Both the position numbers and the translations under genes were made by a program. The notes beneath the pieces were generated by a model. It did not search any database and was not told the origin of the DNA. It saw nothing but the letters and a program-made list of their open reading frames with translations. A DNA stretch of 52,952 nucleotides from Oceanitalea stevensii (GTDB lineage Bacteria > Actinomycetota > Actinomycetes > Actinomycetales > Actinomycetaceae). Numbering within the stretch: position 1 is the stretch's first letter; every line of letters begins with the position of its first letter. The DNA lies in NCBI RefSeq assembly GCF_014837105.1, contig NZ_JACSPO010000015.1:1-52952 (forward strand). The letters run 5' to 3'. Below, in pieces: positions 7,711-17,032 of this stretch.

Positions 7711-8555
7711 CCGCCACGGTGGGGCGCACGGCACCCGCGCGGTCGGCCCGTGCGTGGCAGGTGCTGGGCCCGGGCGGGGTCGTCAGTGCCGCCGTCATCG
7801 TCCTCGTGCTGCTCGCCGCCCTGTGGCCGCAGCTGCTCGCGCCCGGTGACCCGACCGCCGTCGCCCCCGCCGACGCCTACCAGCCGCCGAGCGCCGGCGC
7901 GCCCCTCGGGACCGACGCGTCCGGACGTGACGTGTACACGCGCGTCGTCCACGGCGCGGGCCAGTCCCTCGGGGTGGGGGCGCTCGCGACGGCGATCGGG
8001 CTCTCCCTCGGGGTGGTGCTCGGCTTCGGCGCCGCGCTCGGCCCGCGGTGGCTCGACGGCCTGCTCAGCCGGGTCATCGAGGTGCTCTTCTCCCTGCCCA
8101 GCCTCGTGCTCGCGCTGCTGCTCGTCGCGGTGCTGGGCGCCGGTGTGGGGCCCTCGGTCATCTCGGTGGGGCTGGCGACGGCGCCCGGCTACGCGCGGAT
8201 CATCCGCGCCCGGGCGCAGGCCGTGGCACAGAGCTCCTACGTGGGCGCGGCCCGGCTCGAGGGCGTCTCGGCGCCCGCGGCCTTCGTCCGCCACGTCCTG
8301 CCCAACACGGTGTGGCCGCTCGTGGCGGTGGCGACCCTCGGCATCGGCCAGGCGATCGTCTGGGTGTCCGCGCTGAGCTACCTCGGCCTCGGCGCCCTGC
8401 CGCCCTCCCCCGAGTGGGGCGCGATGCTCAACGCCGGCCGCCTCCACATCACCACCTCGTGGTGGCTCACCGTGGCCCCCGGGCTGGCGATCACGGTGAC
8501 CGCGGCGGCGCTCACCATGCTCGGGCGCAGGCTGAGCGCGGTGGCTCCCTCATGA
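7707..8555 (+). CDS. ABC transporter permease, DppC type
   Basis: 282 residues starting at GTG 7707, which overlaps the previous stop codon. The motif LGTDASGRDVYTRVVHGAGQ, just after the first membrane helix, is diagnostic of DppC/OppC permeases. The contact loop reads YVGAARLEGVSAPAAF, followed by HVLPNTVWP. It pairs with the upstream DppB-type protein to form the membrane channel. Its stop overlaps the ATG of the ATPase gene (ATGA at 8552-8555). Confidence 0.9.
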   Translation: MTATVGRTAPARSARAWQVLGPGGVVSAAVIVLVLLAALWPQLLAPGDPTAVAPADAYQPPSAGAPLGTDASGRDVYTRVVHGAGQSLGVGALATAIGLSLGVVLGFGAALGPRWLDGLLSRVIEVLFSLPSLVLALLLVAVLGAGVGPSVISVGLATAPGYARIIRARAQAVAQSSYVGAARLEGVSAPAAFVRHVLPNTVWPLVAVATLGIGQAIVWVSALSYLGLGALPPSPEWGAMLNAGRLHITTSWWLTVAPGLAITVTAAALTMLGRRLSAVAPS

Positions 8556-10108
8556 GCACCGTCCTCGACGTCGCCGGCCTCACCGTCGCCTTCCCCGGGG
8601 TCGGCGAGGTGCTGCGCGGGGTGGACCTGCGGATGGAGGCCGGACGCTGCCTGGCCGTGGTCGGGGAGTCCGGCGCCGGGAAGTCCGTGCTCGCCCGCAG
8701 CCTCGTCGGCCTCGCCGGGGAGGGCGGCGCGCCCGCGCGGGTGAGCGCCGAGCGCCTCACCGTGGCCGGGCAGGACGTGCTCGGCGCCGACGAGCGCCGG
8801 TGGCGCGGCCTGCGCGGGCAGGACGTGGGCCTCGTGCTCCAGGACGCCCTGCAGTCCCTCGACCCGCTGCGGACCGTGGGCGCCGAGGTGGGCGAGTCCC
8901 TCGCGGTGCGCGGGGTGGGCCGCGCCGAGCGGCACGAACGGGTGCTCGCGGCGCTGGCCGCCGCCGGGCTCGACGAGCCGGGGACCCGGGCCGCGCAGCG
9001 CTCGGGAGAGCTGTCGGGCGGCATGCGCCAGCGCGCCCTCATCGCCTCGGCCATCGTCTCCGAGCCGGCGCTGCTCGTCGCCGACGAGCCGACCACGGCC
9101 CTGGACGCGACCGTCGCCCAGGGCGTGCTCGAGATGCTCGGGCGCCTGCGCGACGCCGGGACCGCGATCCTCCTCGTGAGCCACGACCTCGGTGCCGTCG
9201 CCCGGCTGGCCGACGACGTCGTCGTGCTCGACGGCGGGCGCGTGGTCGAGTCCGGACCGGCCGACGTCGTCCTCACCGCCCCCGCCCACGAGGTCACCCG
9301 CGCCCTGCTCGACGCCGTCCCGCGCGGCTCCCGGCCGCCGGCGGCCGAGCCGGGGCGGGAGGTGCTGCGGGCGACCGGCCTGCACCGTCGTTACCGGCTG
9401 CCCGGCGGCGGATCGGTCAGCGCCCTCGACGACGTCTCGCTCGTCGTGCGCCGTGGGGAGTCCGTGGGGGTGGTCGGGGAGTCCGGGAGCGGGAAGTCGA
9501 CGCTCGCGCGGATGCTCGTCGCCGCCGAGCAGCCCGACGCCGGACGGGTGGAGCTGACCGGGGAGCCGTGGAGCGAGCTTCCCGAGCGCCGGCGCCGGCC
9601 GCGGCGCCACCTCGTGCGGCTCGTCCCCCAGGACCCGCTCGGCTCCTTCGACCCGCGCTGGAGCGCCGGCCGGGTGCTGCGCGCGGCGATCCGGGCGTCG
9701 GGCAGCGACCGCACGCCCGCCGAGCTGCTCGAGCTCGTGCGCCTGCCGCCCGGCACGCTGGGACGGCGTCCGCGGGCGCTGTCCGGCGGCCAGCGCCAGC
9801 GCCTGGCGATCGCCCGTGCCCTGGCGGCCGACCCGGAGGTGCTCGTCCTCGACGAGCCCGTCTCCGCCCTCGACGTCACCGTCCAGGCGGCGATCCTCGA
9901 GCTGCTCGTCGAGCTCCAGGAGCGCACCGGGACCGCGCTCGTGCTCGTGTCCCACGACCTCGCGGTGGTGCGTCAGGTGTGCCAGCGGGTCGTCGTCATG
10001 CAGGCCGGCCGCGTGGTGGAGCAGGGCCCGGTGGATGAGGTGTGGCAAGACCCGAAGGCCCACGTGACCAAAGCCCTCCTCACCGCCGCCGCCCCACCCA
10101 CCCCCTAA
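8552..10108 (+). CDS. ABC transporter ATP-binding protein with two fused nucleotide-binding domains (DppD-DppF type)
   Basis: 518 residues holding two complete ATPase domains. Domain 1: Walker A GESGAGKS (about 38-45), Q-loop with Q97, signature LSGGM (154-158), Walker B LLVADEP. Domain 2: Walker A GESGSGKST (about 309-317), Q-loop PQDPLGSFDP, signature LSGGQRQR, Walker B VLVLDEPVSALD. A single polypeptide therefore supplies both ATPases that power this transporter. It is the last gene of the operon. The stop at 10106-10108 is directly followed by a very long hairpin. Confidence 0.92.
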   Translation: MSTVLDVAGLTVAFPGVGEVLRGVDLRMEAGRCLAVVGESGAGKSVLARSLVGLAGEGGAPARVSAERLTVAGQDVLGADERRWRGLRGQDVGLVLQDALQSLDPLRTVGAEVGESLAVRGVGRAERHERVLAALAAAGLDEPGTRAAQRSGELSGGMRQRALIASAIVSEPALLVADEPTTALDATVAQGVLEMLGRLRDAGTAILLVSHDLGAVARLADDVVVLDGGRVVESGPADVVLTAPAHEVTRALLDAVPRGSRPPAAEPGREVLRATGLHRRYRLPGGGSVSALDDVSLVVRRGESVGVVGESGSGKSTLARMLVAAEQPDAGRVELTGEPWSELPERRRRPRRHLVRLVPQDPLGSFDPRWSAGRVLRAAIRASGSDRTPAELLELVRLPPGTLGRRPRALSGGQRQRLAIARALAADPEVLVLDEPVSALDVTVQAAILELLVELQERTGTALVLVSHDLAVVRQVCQRVVVMQAGRVVEQGPVDEVWQDPKAHVTKALLTAAAPPTP

Positions 10109-10171
10109 CCGCATATGCGCGAAAACTGCGGTCCCCGAGCTCGGCGGGCCGCAGTTTTCGCGCATATGCGG
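10109..10171. terminator. Very long perfect hairpin between convergent operons
   Basis: Arms 10109-10131 and 10149-10171 are perfect 23-base reverse complements around a 17-base loop. Each arm begins with a small palindrome (CGCATATGCG). After three to four unpaired bases, a further 9-base C-rich/G-rich pair (10097-10105 with 10176-10184) extends it. The inner part of the arms reads AAAACTGCGG/CCGCAGTTTT. It lies between the ends of the ABC operon and ppc, so it can terminate both. The length and AT-rich palindromic tips exceed what a terminator needs and look like a dispersed palindromic element. Confidence 0.8.
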
Positions 10172-10185
10172 AGTTGGGGGTGGGG

Positions 10186-12858
10186 TCAGCCGGTGTTCTG
10201 GAGGCCGGCGGCGATGCCGTTGACCGACAGGAGCAACAGGCGCTTGATCTCGGCGATCTCCTCCTCGGTACGGGCCTCGCCGTTGTCCGTGCGCAGCGCG
10301 CGCAGGGCGCGCAGCTGGATGAGCGAGAGCGCGTCGACGTAGGGGTTGCGCAGCTGGACCGCACGGCCCAGCACGCGCCGGCCCTCGAGCGGGTACTCGT
10401 GGCCGGTGATGCGCAGGACCCACTCGGTGGTGAGGTCGAGCTCCTCGAGCACGAGGCCGGCGAGGTCCTCGCGGTCCCCGAGGGCCAGGTACTGGCGGGC
10501 GATGCGCCGGTCCGTCTTGGCCAGCGACATCTCGACGTTGTCGATGAGCGTGTTGAACAGCGGCCACTCGCGGTAGGCCGTGCGCAGCTGCTCGATGTCG
10601 CCCACCGCGGCGAGCGCGGAGCCCAGGCCGAACCAGCCGGTGAGGTTGATGCGCGCCTGGGTCCAGGCGAAGACCCACGGGATGGCGCGCAGGTCCTCGA
10701 GGGACTCCACCGACAGCCCGCGGCGGGCCGGGCGGGAGCCGAGCGGCAGCAGGCCGACCTCCTCCTGCGGGGTGACCTGGGCGAACCACGGGGCGAAGCC
10801 CTCGGCGTGGATGAGGTCGAAGAAGCGCTCGCGCGAGCGCTCGTCCAGGGTGCTGGCGAGGCCGGCGAAGCGCTCGGCGGCCTCGGCGTTGCGCTTCTCG
10901 GTCGACGGGGCGGACGCGAGGAGCGTGGCGGCGGCGACCTGGTCGATGTGCCGGGCGGCGATCGCGCGGTCCCCGTAGCGGGCGGTGATGACCTCGCCCT
11001 GCTCGGTGAGCTTGAAGCGGCCGTCCACCGAGTGCGGCGGCTGAGCGAGGATCGCGCGGTTCGCCGGGCCACCGCCGCGGCCCAGGGCGCCGCCCTTGCC
11101 GTGGAAGAGGGTGAGGCGGATGTCGTGGCGCTGCGCCCAGGCGGCGATCTCCTCCTGCGCGGTGTAGATGGCCAGGGTCGCGGAGACCGGGCCGACGTCC
11201 TTGGCGGAGTCGGAGTAGCCGAGCATGACCTCCATGCGCCGGCCCGTCCTCTCCAGGCGGGCCCGAACCTGCGGGACCTCGAGCATCTCCTCGAGGATCC
11301 GGGGGGCGTTCTGGAGGTCGTCGAAGGTCTCGAACAGCGGGACGACGTCGAGGACCGGCGCCGCCTCCGCGGAGCCGAGCGCGTGCTCGGCCAGGCGGTA
11401 GACCGCGATGAGGTCCTCGCTGCTCCGGGTGAAGGAGACCGTGTAGCGGCGGCAGGCGTCCACGCCGTGGCGGCGCTGGATCGCGGCGATGGAGCGGAAG
11501 GTCTCGAGGACCTCCTCCGGGTCGACGCTCGGCTCGGGCATCGAGGCCGGGTCCGCGATCCACGCGAGGGTCTGGGCGTGCACCTTGGAGTGCTGACGGA
11601 CCTCGAGCTCGGTGAGGTGGAAGCCGAAGGACTCCACCTGCCAGATGAGGTTCTGCAGGTCTCCGTGGGCCTTGCGAAGCGCACCGGCCTGGCGCAGGGA
11701 GTCCTGCACGATGCGCAGGTCCGCGAGGAGCTCCTCGGCGCCGGAGTAGGCGAGGTCGGCGTCACGCTCGCGGGTGGCGGCCAGCCGGGCCGCGGCGACG
11801 AGCATGACGCGGCGGTGCGGCTCGCGCGGGGAGCGGGCGGCCACCTGAGCGGTGACCTCCTCGGAGAGCTGGCGCTGGGTGCTCCACAGGGCCGTGAGCT
11901 CGGCGGAGGGCGGGGTGGTCTTCTCGTCGAGGGTCATCGCCAGGCCCACGCGGGCGGTCTCCCGCTCGAGGGCGGTGAGGACGTGCTCGGCGGCGATGGC
12001 GGCGGCCTGCCGGGTGACCTTGGCGGTGACGTTGGGGTTGCCGTCGCGGTCCGCGCCGATCCAGCTGCCCAGGCGCACGAAGGGCGTCGCACGGGGGGCG
12101 GCGAGCCCGCGCTCCTCCCCCAGCAGCCAGTCGTCGGTCTGGCGGTACACCTGCGGCAGCACCTCGAAGAGGGTCGCCTCGAAGACGGACATCGCCGTGA
12201 AGACCTCGTCGACCGGCGAGGGCTTCGTCTCACGCAGGTGTGCGGTACGCCACATCGTGTCGATCTCGGCGAGGAGACGCCGCTCGATGCGCAGCCGGCC
12301 GTTGGCGCCCAGCCGCGGGTCGTCAGCCTCGGCGACGAGCTCGGAGATCCGGCGGATCGAGCCGGAGACGGCGCGACGGCGGGCCTCGGTGGGGTGGGCG
12401 GTGAGGACCGGGTGGAACTCGATCTCGCGCAGGCGGCGCGCGGCCTCCTCCTCGGAGGTCTCCGCGGCGAGCTGCTCGTAGGCGCCGGCGAGGGCGTCGG
12501 CCCGCGGGGTGGCGTCCTCCCGGGCGCGCAGCGCGCGGACCCGGTGATACTCCTCGGCGAGGTTGACGAGGTGGAAGTAGCAGGTGAAGGCGCGGGCGAC
12601 CTGGTCGGCGCGCTCGACGGTGAAGGAGTCGATGAGGGCCTGCGCCTCGGCGAGGCGGCCGTCGCCGTCGGTGTCCTCGACGGCGCCGATGGCCAGCTCG
12701 CGCAGGCGCTCGACGTCGGCGAAGAGCTCCTCGCCGCCGTCCTCGCGCAGGACCCGCCCGAGGAGCGCACCGAGGGTGCGCACGTCGGCGCGCAGGTCGT
12801 CGGGCATGTCGAGGCGGGCGTTGCTCCGTGCTTCGTCCGGTGAGGAGGTCTGCATCAT
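10186..12858 (-). CDS. ppc: Phosphoenolpyruvate carboxylase
   Basis: 890 residues, normal length. It carboxylates PEP to oxaloacetate, the main refilling reaction of the citric acid cycle. Family motifs are present in order: LTAHPTEARRR (catalytic His), SWIGADRDGNPNV, MLGYSDSAKDVG, HGKGGALGRGGGP, and the C-terminal QNTG end. The catalytic loop normally reads HGRGG; here the Arg is Lys588 (codon AAG at 11095-11097), a conservative but unusual change at a residue that is usually invariant. Two ATG codons in a row (12853-12858) could start translation. The gene is monocistronic and shares the long hairpin at its 3' end with the ABC operon. Confidence 0.97.
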   Translation of the reverse strand: MMQTSSPDEARSNARLDMPDDLRADVRTLGALLGRVLREDGGEELFADVERLRELAIGAVEDTDGDGRLAEAQALIDSFTVERADQVARAFTCYFHLVNLAEEYHRVRALRAREDATPRADALAGAYEQLAAETSEEEAARRLREIEFHPVLTAHPTEARRRAVSGSIRRISELVAEADDPRLGANGRLRIERRLLAEIDTMWRTAHLRETKPSPVDEVFTAMSVFEATLFEVLPQVYRQTDDWLLGEERGLAAPRATPFVRLGSWIGADRDGNPNVTAKVTRQAAAIAAEHVLTALERETARVGLAMTLDEKTTPPSAELTALWSTQRQLSEEVTAQVAARSPREPHRRVMLVAAARLAATRERDADLAYSGAEELLADLRIVQDSLRQAGALRKAHGDLQNLIWQVESFGFHLTELEVRQHSKVHAQTLAWIADPASMPEPSVDPEEVLETFRSIAAIQRRHGVDACRRYTVSFTRSSEDLIAVYRLAEHALGSAEAAPVLDVVPLFETFDDLQNAPRILEEMLEVPQVRARLERTGRRMEVMLGYSDSAKDVGPVSATLAIYTAQEEIAAWAQRHDIRLTLFHGKGGALGRGGGPANRAILAQPPHSVDGRFKLTEQGEVITARYGDRAIAARHIDQVAAATLLASAPSTEKRNAEAAERFAGLASTLDERSRERFFDLIHAEGFAPWFAQVTPQEEVGLLPLGSRPARRGLSVESLEDLRAIPWVFAWTQARINLTGWFGLGSALAAVGDIEQLRTAYREWPLFNTLIDNVEMSLAKTDRRIARQYLALGDREDLAGLVLEELDLTTEWVLRITGHEYPLEGRRVLGRAVQLRNPYVDALSLIQLRALRALRTDNGEARTEEEIAEIKRLLLLSVNGIAAGLQNTG

Positions 12859-12997
12859 GGGCTCAGGTTAACGACACCCGGCGGGGGGTCGTGACGTGCG
12901 TCCACCACGTGCACAGGCGGGAATCCGGGTGCCGTGGTAGCCGCCGCCCCCGCTCGCCTGCCGTTGTCCCCCTGTGCTCGCCGGCAGCGGACCGGGC

Positions 12998-13969
12998 TCA
13001 GGCGTCACCGGACAACTGACGTAGGAGCTGCGCCTCCTCGTCCGCGGTCAGGCCCGAGCGCCGTTCCCGGCCCGGCCCGCGCGCCGACTCGTCGCGGACG
13101 ACGCGCTCCACCGTGTCACCGAGCGGACGCACCCGGCCCCCGGCCGCGAGGTAGGCCGCGTTGCTGCGCCGCGAGTGTCCGATGTGGTCCTCCGGCAGCC
13201 AGAGCGGCAGCGAGCGCGGACCGGCCCAGTACCGCACGTCGTGGTCGAGCAGCCAGGCGTCGTCCGCGGGCACGAGCTCGCCCGTGAAGCCGGCCGCCTC
13301 GCCCACCACCGCGAGGACGTCGGCGAGCCCGTGGCTGTGCCCGACAGCGTCCACGGTCCCGGTCGTCCCCGTCCGTCCGGCCCGGACGACCCACGCCGCG
13401 AGGTCCGCGACGTCGACCACCTGGACGACCTGCCCGGCGAGGGCCGGGACCAGGACGCGGCCGCCCCGCAGGAGGCGGGCCGGCCAGTACCCGAAGCGGT
13501 CGCTCGGGTCACCCGGCCCGGCGATGAGCCCGGGCCGCACGACGTGCAGCCGTCCGTCGAGGCGCTCGGCGGTGGCGCGCTCCGCCGCGACCTTGGCGTG
13601 CGCGTAGTCGGTGAGGTCGGTGGGCTCGACCAGCTCGGCGGACTCGTCGGCGCCCGGCGCGTCGTGGCGCGCGTAGACGGAGATGCTCGACACGAGGGTC
13701 CAGTGGGCCGCCCGGTCGGCGAGCGCCTCGAGGGCGGGACCCACGAGCGCGGGCTGGTAGGCGAGCTCGACGACGGCGTCCCACTCGCCGTCGAGGTCGT
13801 CGTACGCCCCGGGCCGGGTGCGGTCCGCGCGGACGAGGCGTGCGCCGTCGGGCACGTCGCCGGACGTCCCCCGCGCGAGGCACACGACCTCGGCGCCGTC
13901 CGCCGCGGCGGCCCTGGCCACCTCACGGCCGAGCCAGGCCGTGCCACCGAGGACGAGGACGCGTCTCAT
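12998..13969 (-). CDS. NAD-dependent epimerase/dehydratase-like protein (extended SDR)
   Basis: 323 residues from ATG 13967-13969; a TTG four codons upstream is an alternative. The N-terminal nucleotide-binding motif VLVLGGTAWLGREVA is a Rossmann glycine motif. The central TLVSSISVYA and the catalytic YxxxK (YAHAKVAAE) follow in the expected positions. The later VVRPGLIAGPGDPSDRFGYW segment supports a nucleotide-sugar-epimerase-like fold. The substrate is unknown. It stands alone between ppc and the MBL gene, with 28 bases before it on the ppc side counted from the end of the upstream intergenic gap. Confidence 0.8.
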   Translation of the reverse strand: MRRVLVLGGTAWLGREVARAAAADGAEVVCLARGTSGDVPDGARLVRADRTRPGAYDDLDGEWDAVVELAYQPALVGPALEALADRAAHWTLVSSISVYARHDAPGADESAELVEPTDLTDYAHAKVAAERATAERLDGRLHVVRPGLIAGPGDPSDRFGYWPARLLRGGRVLVPALAGQVVQVVDVADLAAWVVRAGRTGTTGTVDAVGHSHGLADVLAVVGEAAGFTGELVPADDAWLLDHDVRYWAGPRSLPLWLPEDHIGHSRRSNAAYLAAGGRVRPLGDTVERVVRDESARGPGRERRSGLTADEEAQLLRQLSGDA

Positions 13970-14050
13970 CCCCGTAGCCAACCGCGCCGGCCGACGCCGC
14001 GGAAGGGGATCGGGAGGAGTTCCGCTCTCGGCGCACGCCCCGGCGTCGCT

Positions 14051-14121
14051 CGCTGACCTCCCCGCTCGTCCTCCGACCTCCCCCCTCCGCCCGGCCCTCG
14101 ACGGGGTGAACGGGGGAGCTC
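14051..14121 (-). repeat. 71-base dispersed repeat, copy A
   Basis: Read on the minus strand, this block aligns without gaps to 22519-22589 on the plus strand, with 60 of 71 bases identical by hand alignment. Both copies lie in gene-free sequence upstream of a gene or terminator. The core is G-rich and contains GGAGGAC and ends in GGTCAGCG. The function is unknown; it could be a genome-wide intergenic element. Confidence 0.65.
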
Positions 14122-14187
14122 AGCAGCGGAGCACCGGCGTGGGCGGGCGACACGTCGGCCGTCGACGGCCAGTCGGGTGGGGCGGGC

Positions 14188-14982
14188 CTACAGGGTCCAG
14201 ACCGCGCCGGGGGCGGCGAGCTCGATGGTGCCGCCGTAGGTCTCGGCGGCCTCGGCGCGGACGACCTCGGCGTCGGTCCACGGCGGCAGGTGGGTGAGGA
14301 CGAGCTGGCGGGCGGCCGCGAGCGTCGCCGTCTCACCGGCCCGCCGGCCGGTGAGGTGGATGCCACGGACGGAGTCGCGGCCCTCCTGGAAGGCCGCCTC
14401 GCAGAGGAAGAGGTCGGCGTCGCGCGCGACCTCGACGAGCCCGTCGCAGGTGTCGCTGTCCCCCGAGTAGGCGAGCGCGACCTCCCGGCTCCCGTCCTCG
14501 GACGGGCCGGTCACCCGCACACCGAACGCCGGCACGGGGTGGTCGACGGGGACGGACTCGATCCGCAGCGGCCCCACGCTCACCGCCTGGCCGGGGGTGT
14601 GCGCGGCGAAGGTGAAGGAGGCGTCCAGGGCGCTGAGGTCGTCCTCCATCGTCAGCGCGCCGATCCGCTGGGGCGTGTCGGCCGGACCGAGCACCCGCAC
14701 CGGCCCGAGGGCGCCGGCCGGGTGGTAGCGGCGGTAGACCTCCAGGCCGGTCATGTCGACGACGTGGTCCGCGTGGAGGTGGCTGAGGACGACGGCGTCC
14801 AGCCGGGCGGGGTCGAGGTGCCGCAGCAGCGCCCCGAAGGCGCCGGAGCCGAGGTCGAGCAGGATGCTCCACGTCCGCGTCGTGCCGTCCTCGTCCGGCC
14901 CGTCGGCCTGGACGAGGTAGCAGGAGGAGGCGGAGTCAGGGCCGGACATCGACCCGGAGGAGCCCACGACCGTCAGCCTCAT
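14188..14982 (-). CDS. MBL-fold metallo-hydrolase (RNase Z / cAMP phosphodiesterase-like)
   Basis: 264 residues from ATG 14980-14982, overlapping the murI stop (ATGA). The metal-binding motif is [11 protein letters not shown] (HxHxDH); further ligands are in YSGDSD and LTHLPP. The start [15 protein letters not shown] matches the actinobacterial MBL protein commonly encoded after murI. The family hydrolyses phosphodiester or related bonds with two zinc ions; the substrate here is unknown. Co-translation with murI is likely. Confidence 0.88.
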   Translation of the reverse strand: MRLTVVGSSGSMSGPDSASSCYLVQADGPDEDGTTRTWSILLDLGSGAFGALLRHLDPARLDAVVLSHLHADHVVDMTGLEVYRRYHPAGALGPVRVLGPADTPQRIGALTMEDDLSALDASFTFAAHTPGQAVSVGPLRIESVPVDHPVPAFGVRVTGPSEDGSREVALAYSGDSDTCDGLVEVARDADLFLCEAAFQEGRDSVRGIHLTGRRAGETATLAAARQLVLTHLPPWTDAEVVRAEAAETYGGTIELAAPGAVWTL

Positions 14983-15803
14983 GCGGTGACCTCCAGCTCG
15001 GTGTCGCTGTCGACGCGGTCGACCTCGGGCCCGAGGAACCGGCGGGCCAGCCGGGAGAAGCTCGCGGCCTCGCCCGTCGCGAGGAAGCGGTGCTCCGGCG
15101 GCGGGGCGCCGGGGTCCCGCTCGAGGTCGTGCGCGACGAGCGTCCGGTAGGTGTCCTTGGCCGTCTCCTCGGCGCTCGAGACGAGCGTGACCTCCTCGCC
15201 CATGACGTAGGAGATGACGCCGGTGAGCAGCGGGTAGTGGGTGCAGCCGAGGACCAGGGTGTCCACGCCCGCCGCCCGCACCGGCTCGAGGTACTCGCGG
15301 GCGGCCTCGAGGACCTCCGGCCCGGAGGTGATGCCTCGCTCGACGAGCTCGACGAAGCGCGGGGCGGCGTTCATCGTGAGCTCCAGGTGCGGCGCGGCGG
15401 CGAAGGCGTCGCGGTAGGCCCCGGACTCGATGGTCGCGCGGGTCCCGATGACACCGACCTTCCCGCTGCGGGTGGCGGCGACGGCGCGGCGCACGGCCGG
15501 CTGGATGACCTCGACGACGGGCACGCCACCGCCCACCGAGTAACGCTCGCGCGCGTCGCGCAGGACGGCGGAGGAGGCGGAGTTGCACGCGATGACGAGG
15601 GCCTTGACCCCGGAGGCGACGAGCCGGTCCATGACGTCCAGCGCGAGGGCCCGGACGTCGGCGATCGGCTTGGGGCCGTAGGGCGTGTGCGCGGTGTCCC
15701 CGATGTAGAGCATCGACTCGTGGGGCAGCTGGTCGAGGATCGCACGCGCGACCGTGAGGCCTCCGACACCTGAGTCGAAGACACCGATCGGTGCGTCGTT
15801 CAC
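14979..15803 (-). CDS. murI: Glutamate racemase
   Basis: 274 residues from GTG 15801-15803. It interconverts L- and D-glutamate to supply D-Glu for peptidoglycan. The family start [16 protein letters not shown] is present, and both catalytic cysteines are seen: Cys73 in ACNSASS and Cys187 in [19 protein letters not shown] is also typical. It lies in a clpS, DUF2017, murI, MBL block on one strand, the usual actinobacterial order, and is coupled to the MBL gene by ATGA. Confidence 0.96.
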   Translation of the reverse strand: MNDAPIGVFDSGVGGLTVARAILDQLPHESMLYIGDTAHTPYGPKPIADVRALALDVMDRLVASGVKALVIACNSASSAVLRDARERYSVGGGVPVVEVIQPAVRRAVAATRSGKVGVIGTRATIESGAYRDAFAAAPHLELTMNAAPRFVELVERGITSGPEVLEAAREYLEPVRAAGVDTLVLGCTHYPLLTGVISYVMGEEVTLVSSAEETAKDTYRTLVAHDLERDPGAPPPEHRFLATGEAASFSRLARRFLGPEVDRVDSDTELEVTA

Positions 15804-15820
15804 GCTGCCAGAGCGTAGTG

Positions 15821-16441
15821 TCACGACGCCCCGCCCGACATGGCCTCCAGGAGTGACTCCTGCCACCAGGTGAGCGCGGCGTAGAGGCTGGTGAGCGCGG
15901 CGTCGAGCTCGTCCTCGGGCGTCTGCGGCTCCCCCGCACCGGCGCGCTCGTAGACCCGCTCGGCGTCCGCGTCGGTCTCGATGCCCAGCCGGGACGCGAG
16001 GACGAGACGCAGGTCGGTGAGGGCGGAGAGCCACGCCCGCTCCTGCCCCGCCCGCACGACGACGAGGCCGGTGCTCGCCGCGAGGGCGTCGTGCACCACC
16101 CGCAGCTGCTCGGTCTTGGTCGCGCGCAGCGAGTGCTCGGTGAGGCGGCGCATCTCGGCGGCGAGCTCGTCGTCGTCGGTGCTCGCCGGGGGCAGCAGGC
16201 GGGCCAGGGCCGGGTCGCGCGGCGTCTGCCCCGCGGCCGGGTCCCAGTCGAGGGAGGCGAGGATCTCCTCGTCCGTCGACGGCGCGGGCGAGCCGTCGTC
16301 GTCCCGGGCGGCGTCGTCGTCCGCGTCGAGCGGCAGGCCGAGGAGCTCGCAGGTGTCGGCGGTGACCCGCGCGATGATCCGCAGCTCGGCCCGCTCGAGC
16401 TCGCAGGCGTAGCCGCCGGGGACGGCGGTGAAGGCGCGCAC
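15821..16441 (-). CDS. DUF2017 family protein
   Basis: 206 residues starting at GTG 16439-16441, one base after the clpS stop region. The start [21 protein letters not shown] and the ending [15 protein letters not shown] are typical of DUF2017, an uncharacterised actinobacterial family nearly always encoded next to clpS. The middle is Asp/Glu-rich. Constant association with the ClpS adaptor suggests a role in protein turnover, but no activity is known. Confidence 0.88.
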   Translation of the reverse strand: MRAFTAVPGGYACELERAELRIIARVTADTCELLGLPLDADDDAARDDDGSPAPSTDEEILASLDWDPAAGQTPRDPALARLLPPASTDDDELAAEMRRLTEHSLRATKTEQLRVVHDALAASTGLVVVRAGQERAWLSALTDLRLVLASRLGIETDADAERVYERAGAGEPQTPEDELDAALTSLYAALTWWQESLLEAMSGGAS

Positions 16442-16442
16442 C

Positions 16443-16748
16443 TCAGCCCCCTCCCTCGGGGGCGAGGGTGGCCCACAGGCCGTAGGAGTGCATCGCCGTC
16501 ACGTGAACCTCCATCGTCTCGCGGGCACCCTCGGCGACGACGGCGCGGCCGTCGTGGTGGACCTGGAGCATGAGCTCGTGCGCACGCTCCTGGGAGTAGC
16601 CGAAGTACGTGCGGAACACGTAGGTGACGTAGCTCATGAGGTTGACCGGGTCGTTCCACACGATGGTGCGCCAGGGGCGCGCGGGGCGGCGCTCCTCCTG
16701 CGGCGTCTCCACCGGCGCGGTGGCCGGGTGTGGTGTCGTGACCGTCAT
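16443..16748 (-). CDS. clpS: ATP-dependent Clp protease adaptor ClpS
   Basis: 101 residues. ClpS hands N-degron proteins to the Clp protease. The core [20 protein letters not shown] contains the conserved WNDP loop that binds the N-terminal residue, followed by VHHDGRAVV and the GLWATL end that contacts the chaperone. The first 25 residues are a Pro/Thr-rich extension, as in other actinobacteria. It is the first gene of the clpS-DUF2017-murI-MBL run. Confidence 0.96.
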   Translation of the reverse strand: MTVTTPHPATAPVETPQEERRPARPWRTIVWNDPVNLMSYVTYVFRTYFGYSQERAHELMLQVHHDGRAVVAEGARETMEVHVTAMHSYGLWATLAPEGGG

Positions 16749-16802
16749 GCGCCCAGCCTAGGCACGAGAGGGGGCGGTTGCGCCCATGACCTCGGACACG
16801 GC

Positions 16803-16834
16803 GAGGCCCGGCAGGAACGTTCCTGCCGGGCCTC
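16803..16834. terminator. 32-base gapless palindrome (terminator-like hairpin)
   Basis: Two perfect 16-base halves meet at AACGTT with no spacer. It sits between the small membrane protein gene (ending at 16877 on the minus strand) and the clpS start at 16748. It fits a terminator for the small gene. A T-run is absent, as is common in high-GC actinobacteria. Confidence 0.7.
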
Positions 16835-16876
16835 GGTACACGTGTGACGAGCGGTTGGAGGACCGCTGGTCGGGCG

Positions 16877-17032
16877 CTACACCCTGTTCTTGCCGCGTCC
16901 CACCAGCGAGAGGATGAGCGAGATCACGAGGATGGCGACACCGATCCAGATGAGGATCTGTGCGGCCTCGACGGCCACGCCGATGATGAGCATGATCACG
17001 CCGACAATGATGAGGATCAGCCACAAGGACAT
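16877..17032 (-). CDS. Small two-helix membrane protein
   Basis: 51 residues from ATG 17030-17032, with GGGAG six bases upstream, to TAG 16877-16879. It begins MSLWLILIIVGVIMLIIGVA, one membrane helix; a second (IWIGVAILVISLILSL) follows after VEAAQ, and the tail is basic (VGRGKNRV). The two helices, basic end, ribosome site and following hairpin all support a real gene. The function is not recognised; actinobacteria often encode such small hydrophobic proteins. Confidence 0.75.
   Translation of the reverse strand: MSLWLILIIVGVIMLIIGVAVEAAQILIWIGVAILVISLILSLVGRGKNRV

Noticed and set aside
8378..11563. A minus-strand open frame of over 1000 codons opposite the ABC ATPase
   Set aside because: It has no recognisable domain, is full of Arg/Gly/Pro, and crosses two genes with perfect motifs on other frames.
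14157..14170. GGCCGTCGACGGCC palindrome before the MBL gene stop
   Set aside because: 14 bases of G/C palindrome are expected by chance at this composition, and the position is not informative.
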